Shown in pieces: positions 1-7,808 of a DNA stretch of 64,000 bases. The position numbers were made by a program, and so were the translations under genes. Below the pieces are notes generated by a model. The model saw only the letters and a program-made list of their open reading frames with translations, was not told the DNA's origin and ran no database searches. The DNA lies in assembly GCA_944388245.1 (NCBI GenBank), contig CALXIA010000008.1:1-64000 (forward strand), given 5' to 3'. The stretch comes from an uncultured Gemmiger sp. (GTDB lineage: Bacteria; Bacillota; Clostridia; Oscillospirales; Ruminococcaceae). The stretch's first letter is position 1. Every line of letters starts with the position of its first letter.

Positions 1-4
1 ACCA

Positions 5-24
5 AGAGGGGCTTAAGCCCCTCT
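5..24. terminator. hairpin before the phosphotransferase remnant
   Basis: An 8-bp perfect inverted repeat (AGAGGGGC, TTAA loop, GCCCCTCT) lies at the very start of the window and is followed by CTTTC. It could be the terminator of a gene that lies before the window. It sits directly ahead of the truncated gene at 35, so whatever joined these sequences did so here. Confidence 0.4.
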
Positions 25-34
25 CTTTCAGAAT

Positions 35-517
35 GTGTTCTTTTTCGGGAATAACCCCTTGACAAATCGCTTACTGGAAGAAGCATATGAAAGATTTATG
101 CAGATGTATCATACAGTGCCAAGGGCGCTATGTCATGACGATTTACTTCCATTCAATGTAATTGCTTCAGATTGCAGGGCAGTCTTGATCGATTGGGAGT
201 GCGGAGGAATTCTTCCGTATCCAACATCATTCGCTCGCTTGATCGCACATGGTGAAAATACGCAAGATGCCCTATTCTTTATGACACCAGAAGACAGAAC
301 CTTTGCCATCGATTACTATTATGAGAACTTGTTGAAGAACATGGGTATTTCCTACACAGAATGGATAAATGCACTGGAATACTTTCTATTCTATGAATAC
401 TGTGAGTGGGTGTTTGTCGGAAATAAGTACAATGCTCAAAACAGTGAATTTTACAAGAAATATTTCCCCATCGCCAAACAACAAGCTAAAAATCTCAAGA
501 TGATACAGAACAATTAA
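35..517 (+). pseudogene. 5'-truncated APH/choline-kinase-type phosphotransferase remnant
   Basis: The 160 residues match the C-lobe of aminoglycoside/choline-kinase-like phosphotransferases. A catalytic-loop motif HDDLLPFN is visible near residue 34 and a metal-binding IDWE near residue 53. The ATP-binding N-lobe of roughly 100 or more residues is absent. This is not a window-edge effect: an in-frame TAA at 14-16 closes the frame upstream, and the only available start is the GTG at 35 with no good ribosome site. Base composition is about 40 percent GC, against about two-thirds for its neighbours, which suggests an acquired gene that has decayed or was cut. A frameshift upstream of the window is the alternative. 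It is probably inactive as a kinase. Confidence 0.6.
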
Positions 518-570
518 TTGATGCTATCCCACCTTCTTGTAACATCCATAGCGTTGGGATGATACAGCTC

Positions 571-729
571 GTCGCAAGCGTTGTATCGCTTGCGGCGAGT
601 TTTTTGTTGGAAAACTCGCCGCGCGCTCACGTTGCTGCTCCTCGCTTCCCCACGAAATCTCGCTGCGCGACCTTCCGTGGGGGCCCCTTCTTCTGGTCGC
701 AAGCGTTGTATCGCTTGCGGCGAGTTTTT
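571..729. repeat. duplicated 34-bp hairpin repeat (REP-like)
   Basis: The 34 bases at 571-604 recur identically at 696-729. Each copy holds a 7-bp stem (GCAAGCG, loop TTGTAT, CGCTTGC) followed by GGCGAG and a T run. After copy one, GGCGAGTTTT pairs with AAAACTCGCC at 611-620, adding a second stem. A third inverted repeat (CCCCACG to CGTGGGG, about 638-682) lies between the copies. The arrangement resembles bacterial intergenic REP or small palindromic repeats. It occupies the gap between the phosphotransferase remnant and the MATE gene. Confidence 0.6.
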
Positions 730-740
730 CTTTTGTAAAA

Positions 741-785
741 ACGCAAAAACGCCGGGGCTCCTCCCTTTGTGGGGAAGGCCTCGGC
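741..785 (-). terminator. terminator of the first MATE gene
   Basis: On the minus strand an imperfect stem (751-765 with 771-785) is followed by TTTTTGCGTTTTT, immediately downstream of the MATE stop codon at 797. This is the usual shape of an intrinsic terminator. Confidence 0.6.
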
Positions 786-796
786 ATTTGTGTATT

Positions 797-2170
797 TCAC
801 CCTTTGTGATACCAGCCTTGCGGGCCGCGGCGGTCCCGGCGGCGCAGAAAGAAGAAATATCCCAGGCAGAGCGCCAGGCTCACCAGCGCCGAGGCGGGCA
901 CCGCCAGACCGATCTGGAATACCCCCGCGTCCGGCAGCCGACTCAGCGCGTAGGACAGCGGGATGCGCACCAGAAACGCCGACAAAAGCCCCTGTGCCAT
1001 CACAAAGGTGGTGTGCTCCCGGCCGTTGAAATACCCCAGGAAACAGAAGGTCAGCGAGACCAGAAGATACTCGGTGGAGCAGGCCCGCAGGTAGGACGCG
1101 CTGGCCGCCACCACCGCCGGGTCCTGGCTGAACAGGCTGGCCAGGGTCCCGCCGGCAAAACAGGTGGCCAGGAACATCACCGCGCCGCAGCCCAGCGAGA
1201 TCGCCTGGGCCAGACCCAGCGCCCGGTCCGCCCGGGACTTGTTGCCCGCGCCCATGTTCTGGGCCACGAAGGTGGACAGAGCCGACATAAAGGCCATCGG
1301 CACGATGGACAGAAAAACAAACAGCTTTTCCGCCACCCCGACCCCCGCCGAGGCCACCACCCCCATGCTGTTGACGATGCTGGTGATGATCAGGAAGGAC
1401 AGGTTGGTCAGAAAATCCTGCAGGGCGATGGGGGCGCCGATGCGCAGAATGCCGCCCACCGCGCGGCCGCCCTGCCGCCAGAAACTCCACACCGGGAAGG
1501 GCAGCGGGTGCCGCCGCAGATACCGCGCGGAGAACGCCACGCTGACCGCCTGGGCCAGGATGGTGGCCAGCGCCGCGCCGGAGGCCGCCATGCCCAAGCC
1601 GCCCACGAACAGAATGTCCAGCGCCACGTTTACCAGGCAGGCGATGGCCACAAACAGAAAGGGCGAACGGGAGTTGCCCACCCCCCGGAAGATGCCGCTG
1701 ATCCCGTTGTAGGCGGTGATGAACACAATGCCGCCGGAGCAGATCCGCACATACCGCACCGTTTCGGCAAAGGCCTCGTCGGGCACGTTCATCAGCCGGG
1801 CGGCGGCGGGGGCCGCCAGCAGCATCGCCGCCGTCAGCCCCAGCGCCAGCACCGTGAACAGCCGGATCTGGCCGCAGACGGTGCGCCCGGCGCTCTCCGG
1901 ATCGGCCGCGCCCACCGCCTTGCCCAGCCGCACCGTCGCCCCCATGGTCAGGCCGGTCACCAGCACGGTGATGATCTGCATCACCTGGCTGCCGGTGGCC
2001 ACCGCCGACACGCTGGCCGTGGGCGAAAACCAGCCCACCACCGCCAGGTCCGCCCCGCCGTAAAAGGCCTGCAGCAGCTGCGACAGCATCAGCGGCAGCG
2101 CGAACCGCACCAGCGGCGCCAGGATCGGCCCGGTCAAAAAGGCATTGGTCTGTCGTTTTGCGTCTTCCAT
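797..2170 (-). CDS. MATE family efflux transporter (copy 1)
   Basis: A 457-residue membrane protein with about twelve hydrophobic segments and the two-fold MATE architecture, exporting cationic drugs or metabolites in exchange for Na+ or H+. It has the typical N-terminal substrate-domain opening (PLVRFALPLMLSQLLQAFYG) and a GISGIFRGVGNSR loop near the end of the first bundle. The ATG at 2170 was chosen because GGAGGAGGGG lies just upstream; the frame stays open further but would enter the promoter. It is monocistronic, between its own promoter (2265-2293) and terminator. The leader contains a terminator-like hairpin, so expression may be controlled by attenuation. The substrate cannot be read from the sequence. 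Confidence 0.9.
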   Translation of the reverse strand: MEDAKRQTNAFLTGPILAPLVRFALPLMLSQLLQAFYGGADLAVVGWFSPTASVSAVATGSQVMQIITVLVTGLTMGATVRLGKAVGAADPESAGRTVCGQIRLFTVLALGLTAAMLLAAPAAARLMNVPDEAFAETVRYVRICSGGIVFITAYNGISGIFRGVGNSRSPFLFVAIACLVNVALDILFVGGLGMAASGAALATILAQAVSVAFSARYLRRHPLPFPVWSFWRQGGRAVGGILRIGAPIALQDFLTNLSFLIITSIVNSMGVVASAGVGVAEKLFVFLSIVPMAFMSALSTFVAQNMGAGNKSRADRALGLAQAISLGCGAVMFLATCFAGGTLASLFSQDPAVVAASASYLRACSTEYLLVSLTFCFLGYFNGREHTTFVMAQGLLSAFLVRIPLSYALSRLPDAGVFQIGLAVPASALVSLALCLGYFFFLRRRDRRGPQGWYHKG

Positions 2171-2193
2171 AGGCAGCGCCCCTCCTCCGGCGC

Positions 2194-2228
2194 AAAAAAA
2201 TCGCCAACAAGCATACACTTGTTGGCGA
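2194..2228 (-). promoter_or_regulatory. attenuator-like terminator hairpin in the MATE leader
   Basis: A perfect 11-bp inverted repeat (TCGCCAACAAG, 6-nt loop, CTTGTTGGCGA; 2201-2228) is followed on the minus strand by seven T residues (2194-2200). It lies between the promoter at 2265-2293 and the ribosome site of the MATE gene, so most transcripts would stop before the gene unless the hairpin is prevented. ATACA upstream can pair with TGTAT in the hairpin and might form a weak competing structure. Confidence 0.7.
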
Positions 2229-2264
2229 TAATGTATCAAACGAGGTGCGTATTCGCACAGCTGT

Positions 2265-2293
2265 AGTATAATACAACCGGGAAAACCTGTCAA
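2265..2293 (-). promoter_or_regulatory. sigma-70-type promoter of the first MATE gene
   Basis: On the minus strand TTGACA (2288-2293) and TATACT (2265-2270) are separated by exactly 17 bp. The transcript would start near 2258, giving a leader of about 85 nt. Confidence 0.8.
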
Positions 2294-2336
2294 GTGCGAA
2301 ATTTATGTCCGGTTCTCTTCCGCCGGAGCCAATTTA

Positions 2337-2345
2337 TGGTATAAT
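2337..2345 (+). promoter_or_regulatory. extended -10 promoter for the FapA/CheX/CheY genes
   Basis: TGGTATAAT is an extended -10 element with no convincing -35. It is divergent from the MATE promoter, and it leaves a leader of about 160 nt before the start at 2512. I see no known riboswitch in that leader. Confidence 0.55.
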
Positions 2346-2511
2346 AAAATCAGAAAGCAGATCGCGTCGTATCCGCCGCAGACGAGAAGCGGCAGCGGGG
2401 CCGCCTTCGTATTTTTTGCGAAAAAGTTCGTCGATAGAATATGGGAAAGGCCGACTGGGCAACAGGCCGGGCGAATGTCCGACCACGCCTGGCGCCAAGG
2501 GGGAAGAAAAA

Positions 2512-4140
2512 ATGAAAACCGTAAGCGGCAACCCCAACACACAAAACCCATGGGAGTTGGTATTTCCAGCCGACCACCCGATCAGCCGTTTGCAGGCGCT
2601 CTGGCTGGGCCAGAGGGACCGGCAGCCGGTGCGGATGGATTTTCAGGCGGAACTGCCGGCCGGCGTCTCTCTGCCCGCCGCCGAGGCGGCCACCGAGATG
2701 TGCCGGTGCCAGTTTCTGATCAACTACGCGGCCCGCGCCCGGCTGGAGCAGGCCACCGCGCCCGGCGCGCAGCTGGAAGCCGGGTCGCTGGTGCTGCTGT
2801 CCGCCGACCGGATGATCGCCTGGCTGCTGCTGTTTCCGCCTGTGGGGGCCAACCGGGGCCTGACCACCGCCCAGCTGCATCAGGTGCTGCAACAGCACAG
2901 CGTGACCAGCGGCATGGACTGGAATCTGCTGCGCCAGATCCCCAAGCGGGAAGAGCGGTATTTTGTGCCGTTTCCGGTGGCGCGGGGGACCCTGCCGGTG
3001 CCCGGCAAGGACGGCTCGGTGCTGGAGCGGGTGCCCCGCGCGCTGGGCGATCGCCCGCCGCTGGAAGGGCTGGGGCTGGCAACCTATAACACCCTGAATC
3101 TGGTGCGCCGGATCAACGAGGGGGACGTGATCTGCGAGATCGTGCCGCCCACGCCGGGAAAGGCCGGCTGCACCGTGACCGGTGAGACCCTGCCCGCGCC
3201 CGCGGGGCGGGCGGCGGCGGTGCCGGAGGGGCGCAACACCCACCGCGCGCCGGACGGCCGGTTTTTGGTGGCGGACCGGAATGGGCACATCGTCTTTTCC
3301 GGGCGCAACTTCCATGTGAACGCGGTGCTGCACCTGGATGAGACCGACCTGGCCCCGGATGCCCAGATCAAGTTTTTGGGAGACATCCACATCCACTGCG
3401 ACCTGCCCGCCGGGGTGACGATCAAGACGACCGGCAGCGTGCAGATCGACGGGGCCGTGGAGAACTGCTCCATCGAGGCGGGCGAGCACATCGTGGTGTC
3501 CAGCGGCGTGCAGGGGCAGGACCAGTCGCTGCTCTACGCCCACAAGCAGCTGTATGCCAAATACCTGGAACACTGCACCGTGTACGCCCGGCAGGACGTT
3601 CTGGCCGACTGCATCATCCATTGCGATGTGTTCAGCAACGGCACCGTCCAGGCCTGCACCGGGCGCGGGGTGCTGATCGGCGGCACCATCCGGGCTGCCC
3701 GGGAGATCCGGGCAACCATCGTGGGTTCCAAGGCCGAGCGGGCCACCCACCTGCTGCTGGGCGGCCTGCCCTGTGAGGAGCGGGACAGCGCACAGCTGCA
3801 GCAGGATCTGGAACAGATCGCGCACAAGCTGGAGGAGGAGGAGGGAAAATCCCCGTCTCCCGGCCGGGAGGCAAAACTGGCCAAGCTGCGGCTGAACCAG
3901 TACATAACCCAGGCGAAACTGCAGAAGACGCACCAGGAACTGGAGGGGATGCCGGCGTTGGCCCGGGACCGGGAGGGAAACCCGGTGCGGGCGATCTGCG
4001 GCACGGTATATCCCGGCACAAAGGTGACCATAGGCGGCCAATTCCTTGTGGTGGATCAGCTCCGCGAGAACTGCGCCATCGGGCTTGTGGGCGGCGAGGT
4101 CGGTTTTTGTGAGAGCAGCAAAGGAGGAGGTAGGGATTGA
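2512..4140 (+). CDS. FapA-like polymer-forming-type protein (DUF342)
   Basis: A 542-residue protein of the FapA/DUF342 family. These proteins have a central beta-helix-like region built of short repeats and a C-terminal coiled coil. Here the signature region runs from about residue 195 (NEGDVICEIVPPTPGKAGCTVTG) through the beta repeats (FLGDIHIHCDLPAGV, GSVQIDGAVENC) to about residue 420. It is followed by a charged helix (QQDLEQIAHKLEEEEGK) near 430-480. Family members are linked to flagellar placement or envelope-associated signalling in some bacteria, but many are uncharacterised. The ATG at 2512 follows AAGGGGGAAG; the longer open frame upstream lacks a ribosome site. The stop overlaps the next start (TTGA), so it is translationally coupled to the CheX-like gene. 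No flagellar genes are present here. Confidence 0.8.
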   Translation: MKTVSGNPNTQNPWELVFPADHPISRLQALWLGQRDRQPVRMDFQAELPAGVSLPAAEAATEMCRCQFLINYAARARLEQATAPGAQLEAGSLVLLSADRMIAWLLLFPPVGANRGLTTAQLHQVLQQHSVTSGMDWNLLRQIPKREERYFVPFPVARGTLPVPGKDGSVLERVPRALGDRPPLEGLGLATYNTLNLVRRINEGDVICEIVPPTPGKAGCTVTGETLPAPAGRAAAVPEGRNTHRAPDGRFLVADRNGHIVFSGRNFHVNAVLHLDETDLAPDAQIKFLGDIHIHCDLPAGVTIKTTGSVQIDGAVENCSIEAGEHIVVSSGVQGQDQSLLYAHKQLYAKYLEHCTVYARQDVLADCIIHCDVFSNGTVQACTGRGVLIGGTIRAAREIRATIVGSKAERATHLLLGGLPCEERDSAQLQQDLEQIAHKLEEEEGKSPSPGREAKLAKLRLNQYITQAKLQKTHQELEGMPALARDREGNPVRAICGTVYPGTKVTIGGQFLVVDQLRENCAIGLVGGEVGFCESSKGGGRD

Positions 4141-4613
4141 ACAAAGAGATTTCGGAAGAATTTCGCGAGACCTTGAGCCGGTCGGTACAGGAGATCACCC
4201 GGCGTTTCGCCGGCATTGAACTGACCGAGACCGAACAGCCTCTCTCGGAAGATACCTGCACCATCCACACGGTGCTGGAGGGAGAGGATCGGGCGGACCT
4301 GCTGCTCTGCGCGGACACCGCCCTGCTCATCCGGCTGGCCCGGAACATCATGTGCCGGGATGCGGTGACCGCCCAGGATATCGAGGATGTGGCCACCGAA
4401 TACTTCAATGTGGTGTGCGGCCGGATCGCCCGGCTGATTGTGCCGCCGCCGCACAAGAATTCCCGGTTCCGGATCCCCCGGTTTTATGCGGGGAGCTATC
4501 TGCCGGAGGGGGATCCGGCCAGCCGGTGGAGCATCGGCTACAACAACACCCAGCACGAGAGCCTGCAACTGATCTATCTGGGGCCGCCGTCCGGCAAACG
4601 CCCCCTTTCCTAA
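4137..4613 (+). CDS. CheX-like phosphatase-fold protein
   Basis: The 158 residues resemble the CheX/CheC family of CheY-phosphate phosphatases. The diagnostic ExxN catalytic motif is present as E88-Y-F-N91, followed by the conserved VVCG turn. It starts at TTG 4137, overlapping the fapA-like stop by three bases, behind a strong AAAGGAGGAGG. A CheY-like protein is encoded 78 bases downstream, so the likely job is removing phosphate from that regulator. The last 50 residues are less conserved in appearance. Start codon and coupling are clear; the enzymatic role is inferred from the motif and context. Confidence 0.75.
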   Translation: MNKEISEEFRETLSRSVQEITRRFAGIELTETEQPLSEDTCTIHTVLEGEDRADLLLCADTALLIRLARNIMCRDAVTAQDIEDVATEYFNVVCGRIARLIVPPPHKNSRFRIPRFYAGSYLPEGDPASRWSIGYNNTQHESLQLIYLGPPSGKRPLS

Positions 4614-4691
4614 CACGGTACGTAATCCGCCGGCCGGGGAAGCGCCGCAGGGCCTTCCCCGGACACAAGACGCAGAACAGGAGTGAAAGAC

Positions 4692-5060
4692 ATGTCGAAG
4701 AAAATTATGGTCGTGGACGATTCCCGCATCGCGCAGCTGCAACTTCAGAAAGAATTGCCGGAGGAGGAGTACCAGGTGGTGGCCTGCTGCCAGAGCGGCG
4801 AGGAGGCCCTGAATATGTACGAGGAGGCCCAGCCGGATCTGGTCACCATGGACATCATCCTGCCCGGGATGGACGGCCTGGAGACCGCCCGCACCATCCT
4901 GACCGCCCACCCCGACGCCCGCATCCTGATGGTTTCGTCCCTGGCCTACGACGACGCGGTGGAGGAGGCCAACAAGATCGGCGCCAAAGGGTTTATCTAC
5001 AAGCCCTTTGACCAGGATCAGCTGCTGCAGGCGCTGCAGAAAGCCTTCGCGGACGCGTGA
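4692..5060 (+). CDS. CheY-like single-domain response regulator
   Basis: A 122-residue stand-alone receiver domain with all key residues: acidic pair D9/D10, phospho-acceptor D54 in TMDIILPGMDG, Ser82/83 after beta-4 and Lys104 in the KPF motif. No output domain follows. The ATG at 4692 is preferred over GTG 4683 because AGGAG sits eight bases before it. It closes the FapA-like/CheX-like trio and is followed by a terminator at 5093. No histidine kinase or CheA is nearby, so its phosphodonor must be elsewhere. It may report to the flagellar motor, if the organism has one, or to another target. Confidence 0.9.
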   Translation: MSKKIMVVDDSRIAQLQLQKELPEEEYQVVACCQSGEEALNMYEEAQPDLVTMDIILPGMDGLETARTILTAHPDARILMVSSLAYDDAVEEANKIGAKGFIYKPFDQDQLLQALQKAFADA

Positions 5061-5092
5061 GCGGCGCCGACGATACACCGGCGGAAAACGCC

Positions 5093-5127
5093 AAGGGGAG
5101 AGGGTCCTGCTGGCCCTCTCCCCTTTT
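5093..5127 (+). terminator. terminator after the CheY-like gene
   Basis: A 12-bp perfect stem (AAGGGGAGAGGG with CCCTCTCCCCTT) with a 9-nt loop runs into TTTT on the plus strand, 33 bases after the stop codon. Confidence 0.75.
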
Positions 5128-5159
5128 GGTGAAACAAAACAACGCATTTTTGGGGCAGC

Positions 5160-5193
5160 AAAAAACCCGCCGCAGGCCAGAACCTGCGACGGG
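5160..5193 (-). terminator. terminator of the tRNA operon
   Basis: On the minus strand CCCGTCGCAGG pairs with CCTGCGGCGGG (one wobble) and is followed by TTTTTT, just past the 3' end of tRNA-Gln. Confidence 0.8.
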
Positions 5194-5194
5194 C

Positions 5195-5269
5195 TGGTTG
5201 GGTTGGCGGGATTCGAACCCACGGATGCGGGAGTCAAAGTCCCGTGCCTTACCGCTTGGCGACAACCCA
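5195..5269 (-). tRNA. tRNA-Gln(TTG)
   Basis: The minus strand folds as a tRNA. Acceptor TGGGTTG pairs with CAACCCA, the anticodon loop ACTTTGACT reads TTG, the T arm contains GGTTCGAATCC, and discriminator A is followed by an encoded CCA. It is last in a three-tRNA operon reading Arg, His, Gln. Confidence 0.95.
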
Positions 5270-5277
5270 AGGAAAAG

Positions 5278-5321
5278 AAAAAGCGGAAACCGTGCTGTTG
5301 GGCAACCGGGATCCGCTTTTT
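5278..5321. terminator. inverted repeat between tRNA-Gln and tRNA-His
   Basis: AAAAAGCGGA and TCCGCTTTTT form a stem across the short spacer between two tRNA genes. It may be a processing signal or a partial terminator readable from either strand. Confidence 0.35.
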
Positions 5322-5324
5322 CTG

Positions 5325-5402
<78 letters not shown>

Positions 5403-5408
5403 ACATAA

Positions 5409-5485
<77 letters not shown>

Positions 5486-5526
5486 ACGCCAAAGGTCATT
5501 CCCGACTGGGACACGCTGCGCCATAT

Positions 5527-5555
5527 ATAATACTATATTTTATGCTTGTCGTCAA
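5527..5555 (-). promoter_or_regulatory. promoter of the tRNA-Arg/His/Gln operon
   Basis: TTGACG (5550-5555) and TATTAT (5527-5532) are separated by 17 bp on the minus strand, about 40 bases before tRNA-Arg. The spacer is very AT-rich, typical of stable-RNA promoters. Confidence 0.75.
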
Positions 5556-5722
5556 GGGCTCGGGCAAATTTTTTCCCGTTTGAGCCCCGCCGCGCGCATC
5601 TTTTTGCGTTTTGAAGCCGTTTTTTTACGGTCCGGGGTAGAAAAACACAGATACCCATGATACAATAAACACGCAAGCGAGGCCCGCGCAATAACGCCGT
5701 TTGCGAAAGGAAGATGCAACCA

Positions 5723-6253
5723 ATGGGGAATATATGGCACGACATGAATCCCGCCCGCATCACGCCGGAGGATTTTGTGGCTGTGATCGAGATCGAGAAG
5801 GGATCCAAAAAGAAGTACGAACTGGACAAGGAGACCGGCTTTATCATCCTGGACAGGATCCTCTACACCTCCACCCACTATCCCGCCAACTACGGCCTGA
5901 TCCCCCGCACCCTGTCGGATGACGGGGACCCGCTGGACGTGCTGGTGCTGTGCAGCGAGACGATCCAGTCCATGAGCCTGGTGCGCTGCTATCCCATCGG
6001 GGTGTTCACCATGCTGGACGGGGGCAAGATGGACGAGAAGATCATCGCCATCCCCTTCAGCGATCCCACCTACAACAGCTACACCGACATCAACGAACTG
6101 CCCACCCACATCTTTGCGGAGATGCGGCATTTCTTCAGCGTTTACAAGAGCCTGGAGGGCAAGGACACGGTGGTGAACGAGGAGCAGGGCGCGGAGGCCG
6201 CCAAAGAGGTCATCCGCAAGTGCCGGGAGGCCTATATCCAGAAATACTGCTGA
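5723..6253 (+). CDS. ppa: soluble inorganic pyrophosphatase (family I)
   Basis: A 176-residue family I pyrophosphatase that hydrolyses pyrophosphate to two phosphates in the cytoplasm, pulling biosynthetic reactions forward. The signature DDGDPLDVLVL holds the Mg-binding aspartates (about residues 60-70). KKKYELDKETGF and the YPANYGLIPRT segment are also typical, and the length is normal. I chose ATG 5723 because GGAAG lies 10 bases before it; ATG 5714 would sit on the ribosome site. A -10-like TACAAT at 5661 may serve it. It stands beside the flavodiiron gene on the same strand with a 78-base gap. Confidence 0.93.
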   Translation: MGNIWHDMNPARITPEDFVAVIEIEKGSKKKYELDKETGFIILDRILYTSTHYPANYGLIPRTLSDDGDPLDVLVLCSETIQSMSLVRCYPIGVFTMLDGGKMDEKIIAIPFSDPTYNSYTDINELPTHIFAEMRHFFSVYKSLEGKDTVVNEEQGAEAAKEVIRKCREAYIQKYC

Positions 6254-6331
6254 CCAGGGCGGCCGGCGGTGGCGCGGGGCGCCGCCGCCGTTCGCTTTGT
6301 GACTCTCTACAGAAAGGAACCGATCAAGAGT

Positions 6332-7540
6332 ATGAATTGCACTGTCAACATTGCCCAGGACACCTATTGGGTAGGCGCCAGCGACCGGCGGCTGGCCCGG
6401 TTTGAGAACCTGTTTCCGCTGACCCGGGGCGTGGCGTACAACAGCTACCTGATCCTGGACGAAAAAACCGTTCTGCTGGATACCGCCGACTATGCGGTGG
6501 GCCGCCGCTTTTTTGAGAACCTGGCCACTTTGCTGAACGGCCGCGCGCTGGATTACGTGGTGGTGCACCACATGGAGCCGGACCACGCCGCCACCCTGAG
6601 CCAGCTGCTGGAAAACCATCCCGAGACCATCGTGGTCTGCAACGCCAAGACGCTGGCGATGATCGGCCAGTTCTTCGGCATGAATCTGGAGGGCCGCACC
6701 CAGCTGGTGGCCGAGGGGGGCGAGCTGTGCACCGGCGCCCACACCCTGCGCTTCATGATGGCCCCCATGGTCCACTGGCCGGAGGTCATGGTCAGCTACG
6801 ACACCCTGACCGGCGCCCTGTTCAGCGCCGACGCCTTCGGCAGCTTCGGCGCGCTGGAGGGGGATCTGTTCACCAACAAGGCGGACTTTATCCAGAACTG
6901 GCTGCCGGAATCCCGCCGGTACTACGCCAACATCGTGGGCAAGTACGGCGCGCCGGTGCAGGCGCTGCTGAAAAAGGCCGCCGGGCTGGACATCCGGCTG
7001 GTCTGCCCGCTGCACGGGCCGCTGTGGAAGCAGGACATCGACTATCTGGTGGGCCTGTACGACACCTGGAGCCGGTATGAGCCGGAGACCCGCACCGCGG
7101 CGGTGCTCTACGCCAGCATGTACGGCCACACCGAGGCGGCCGCCGTGCGGATGGCGGAACTGCTCACCGAAAAGGGGGTGTCCGGGGTGACGGTACACGA
7201 TGTGTCCAGCGAGGATACCAGCTGGCTGATCGCGGAGGTCTGGCGGTGCAGCCATTTGGTGCTGGCCTCCCCCACCTACAACGGCGGGGTCTACCCGGCC
7301 ATGGAGAACCTGCTGGCCGACATGAAGGCCCTGACCGCCCAGAACCGCACGGTGGGCCTGATCGAGAACGGCAGCTGGGCCCCGGCCTCCGGCAAGGCGA
7401 TGCGCGCCGCGCTGGAGGGGATGAAGAACATGAAGGTGCTGGAGCCGGTGGTCACCATCAAGTCCGCCGCCGCCGCTGCTCAGGAGCAGGCGCTGGACGA
7501 GCTGGCCGGCGTGCTGGCCGCCGATCTGGCCCAGGGCTGA
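6332..7540 (+). CDS. flavodiiron protein (FprA/FDP type)
   Basis: A 402-residue A-type flavoprotein that reduces O2 (or NO) to water using a di-iron centre and FMN, protecting anaerobes. The N-terminal metallo-beta-lactamase-like domain carries the full ligand set H80-x-E82-x-D84-H85, H148, D167 and H228. The C-terminal flavodoxin domain (about 255-400) has the FMN loop SMYGHTEAAA and the SPTYNGG loop. There is no rubredoxin or flavin reductase extension, so an external electron donor is needed. ATG 6332 is used rather than the open frame upstream; AAAGGA lies about 16 bases before it. It ends in a strong terminator at 7571. Confidence 0.95.
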   Translation: MNCTVNIAQDTYWVGASDRRLARFENLFPLTRGVAYNSYLILDEKTVLLDTADYAVGRRFFENLATLLNGRALDYVVVHHMEPDHAATLSQLLENHPETIVVCNAKTLAMIGQFFGMNLEGRTQLVAEGGELCTGAHTLRFMMAPMVHWPEVMVSYDTLTGALFSADAFGSFGALEGDLFTNKADFIQNWLPESRRYYANIVGKYGAPVQALLKKAAGLDIRLVCPLHGPLWKQDIDYLVGLYDTWSRYEPETRTAAVLYASMYGHTEAAAVRMAELLTEKGVSGVTVHDVSSEDTSWLIAEVWRCSHLVLASPTYNGGVYPAMENLLADMKALTAQNRTVGLIENGSWAPASGKAMRAALEGMKNMKVLEPVVTIKSAAAAAQEQALDELAGVLAADLAQG

Positions 7541-7570
7541 GAGCCGGTCCGGCAAGACGATACAACACAA

Positions 7571-7606
7571 GGAGACGCGCTGTGCGGCGCGTCTCCTTTT
7601 TGTTTT
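7571..7606 (+). terminator. terminator after the flavodiiron gene
   Basis: A perfect 10-bp stem (GGAGACGCGC with GCGCGTCTCC, 6-nt loop) is followed by TTTTTGTTTT. Confidence 0.85.
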
Positions 7607-7636
7607 GGGCGTTCGGGGCACGCCGGGCACCGAAAC

Positions 7637-7681
7637 TTTACATCAAGGCGGGAACTTTACATTTCGCACCGGGATTTTACA
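7637..7681 (+). promoter_or_regulatory. Pho-box-like direct repeats upstream of pstS
   Basis: TTTACA occurs three times, at 7637, 7656 and 7676, as AACTTTACAT, AACTTTACAT and ATTTTACAC. The spacing of 19 and 20 bp puts the copies on one DNA face. A TACAAT -10 element at 7726 lacks a matched -35, as expected for an activator-dependent promoter. PhoP/PhoB-type regulators bind TTnACA repeats, so phosphate control is likely; no such regulator is encoded in the window. Confidence 0.55.
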
Positions 7682-7808
7682 CAAATCATGCGCGGGGTTG
7701 ATAGCGGCCGCCCGGCGGCCCGTGCTACAATGCCTACAGCCTTGAGAAAAGGGAAACCGAGGCCGGGTGGTCCCGGCCGATTGACGCGAAAAAAGGAGTG
7801 TCATTGTC

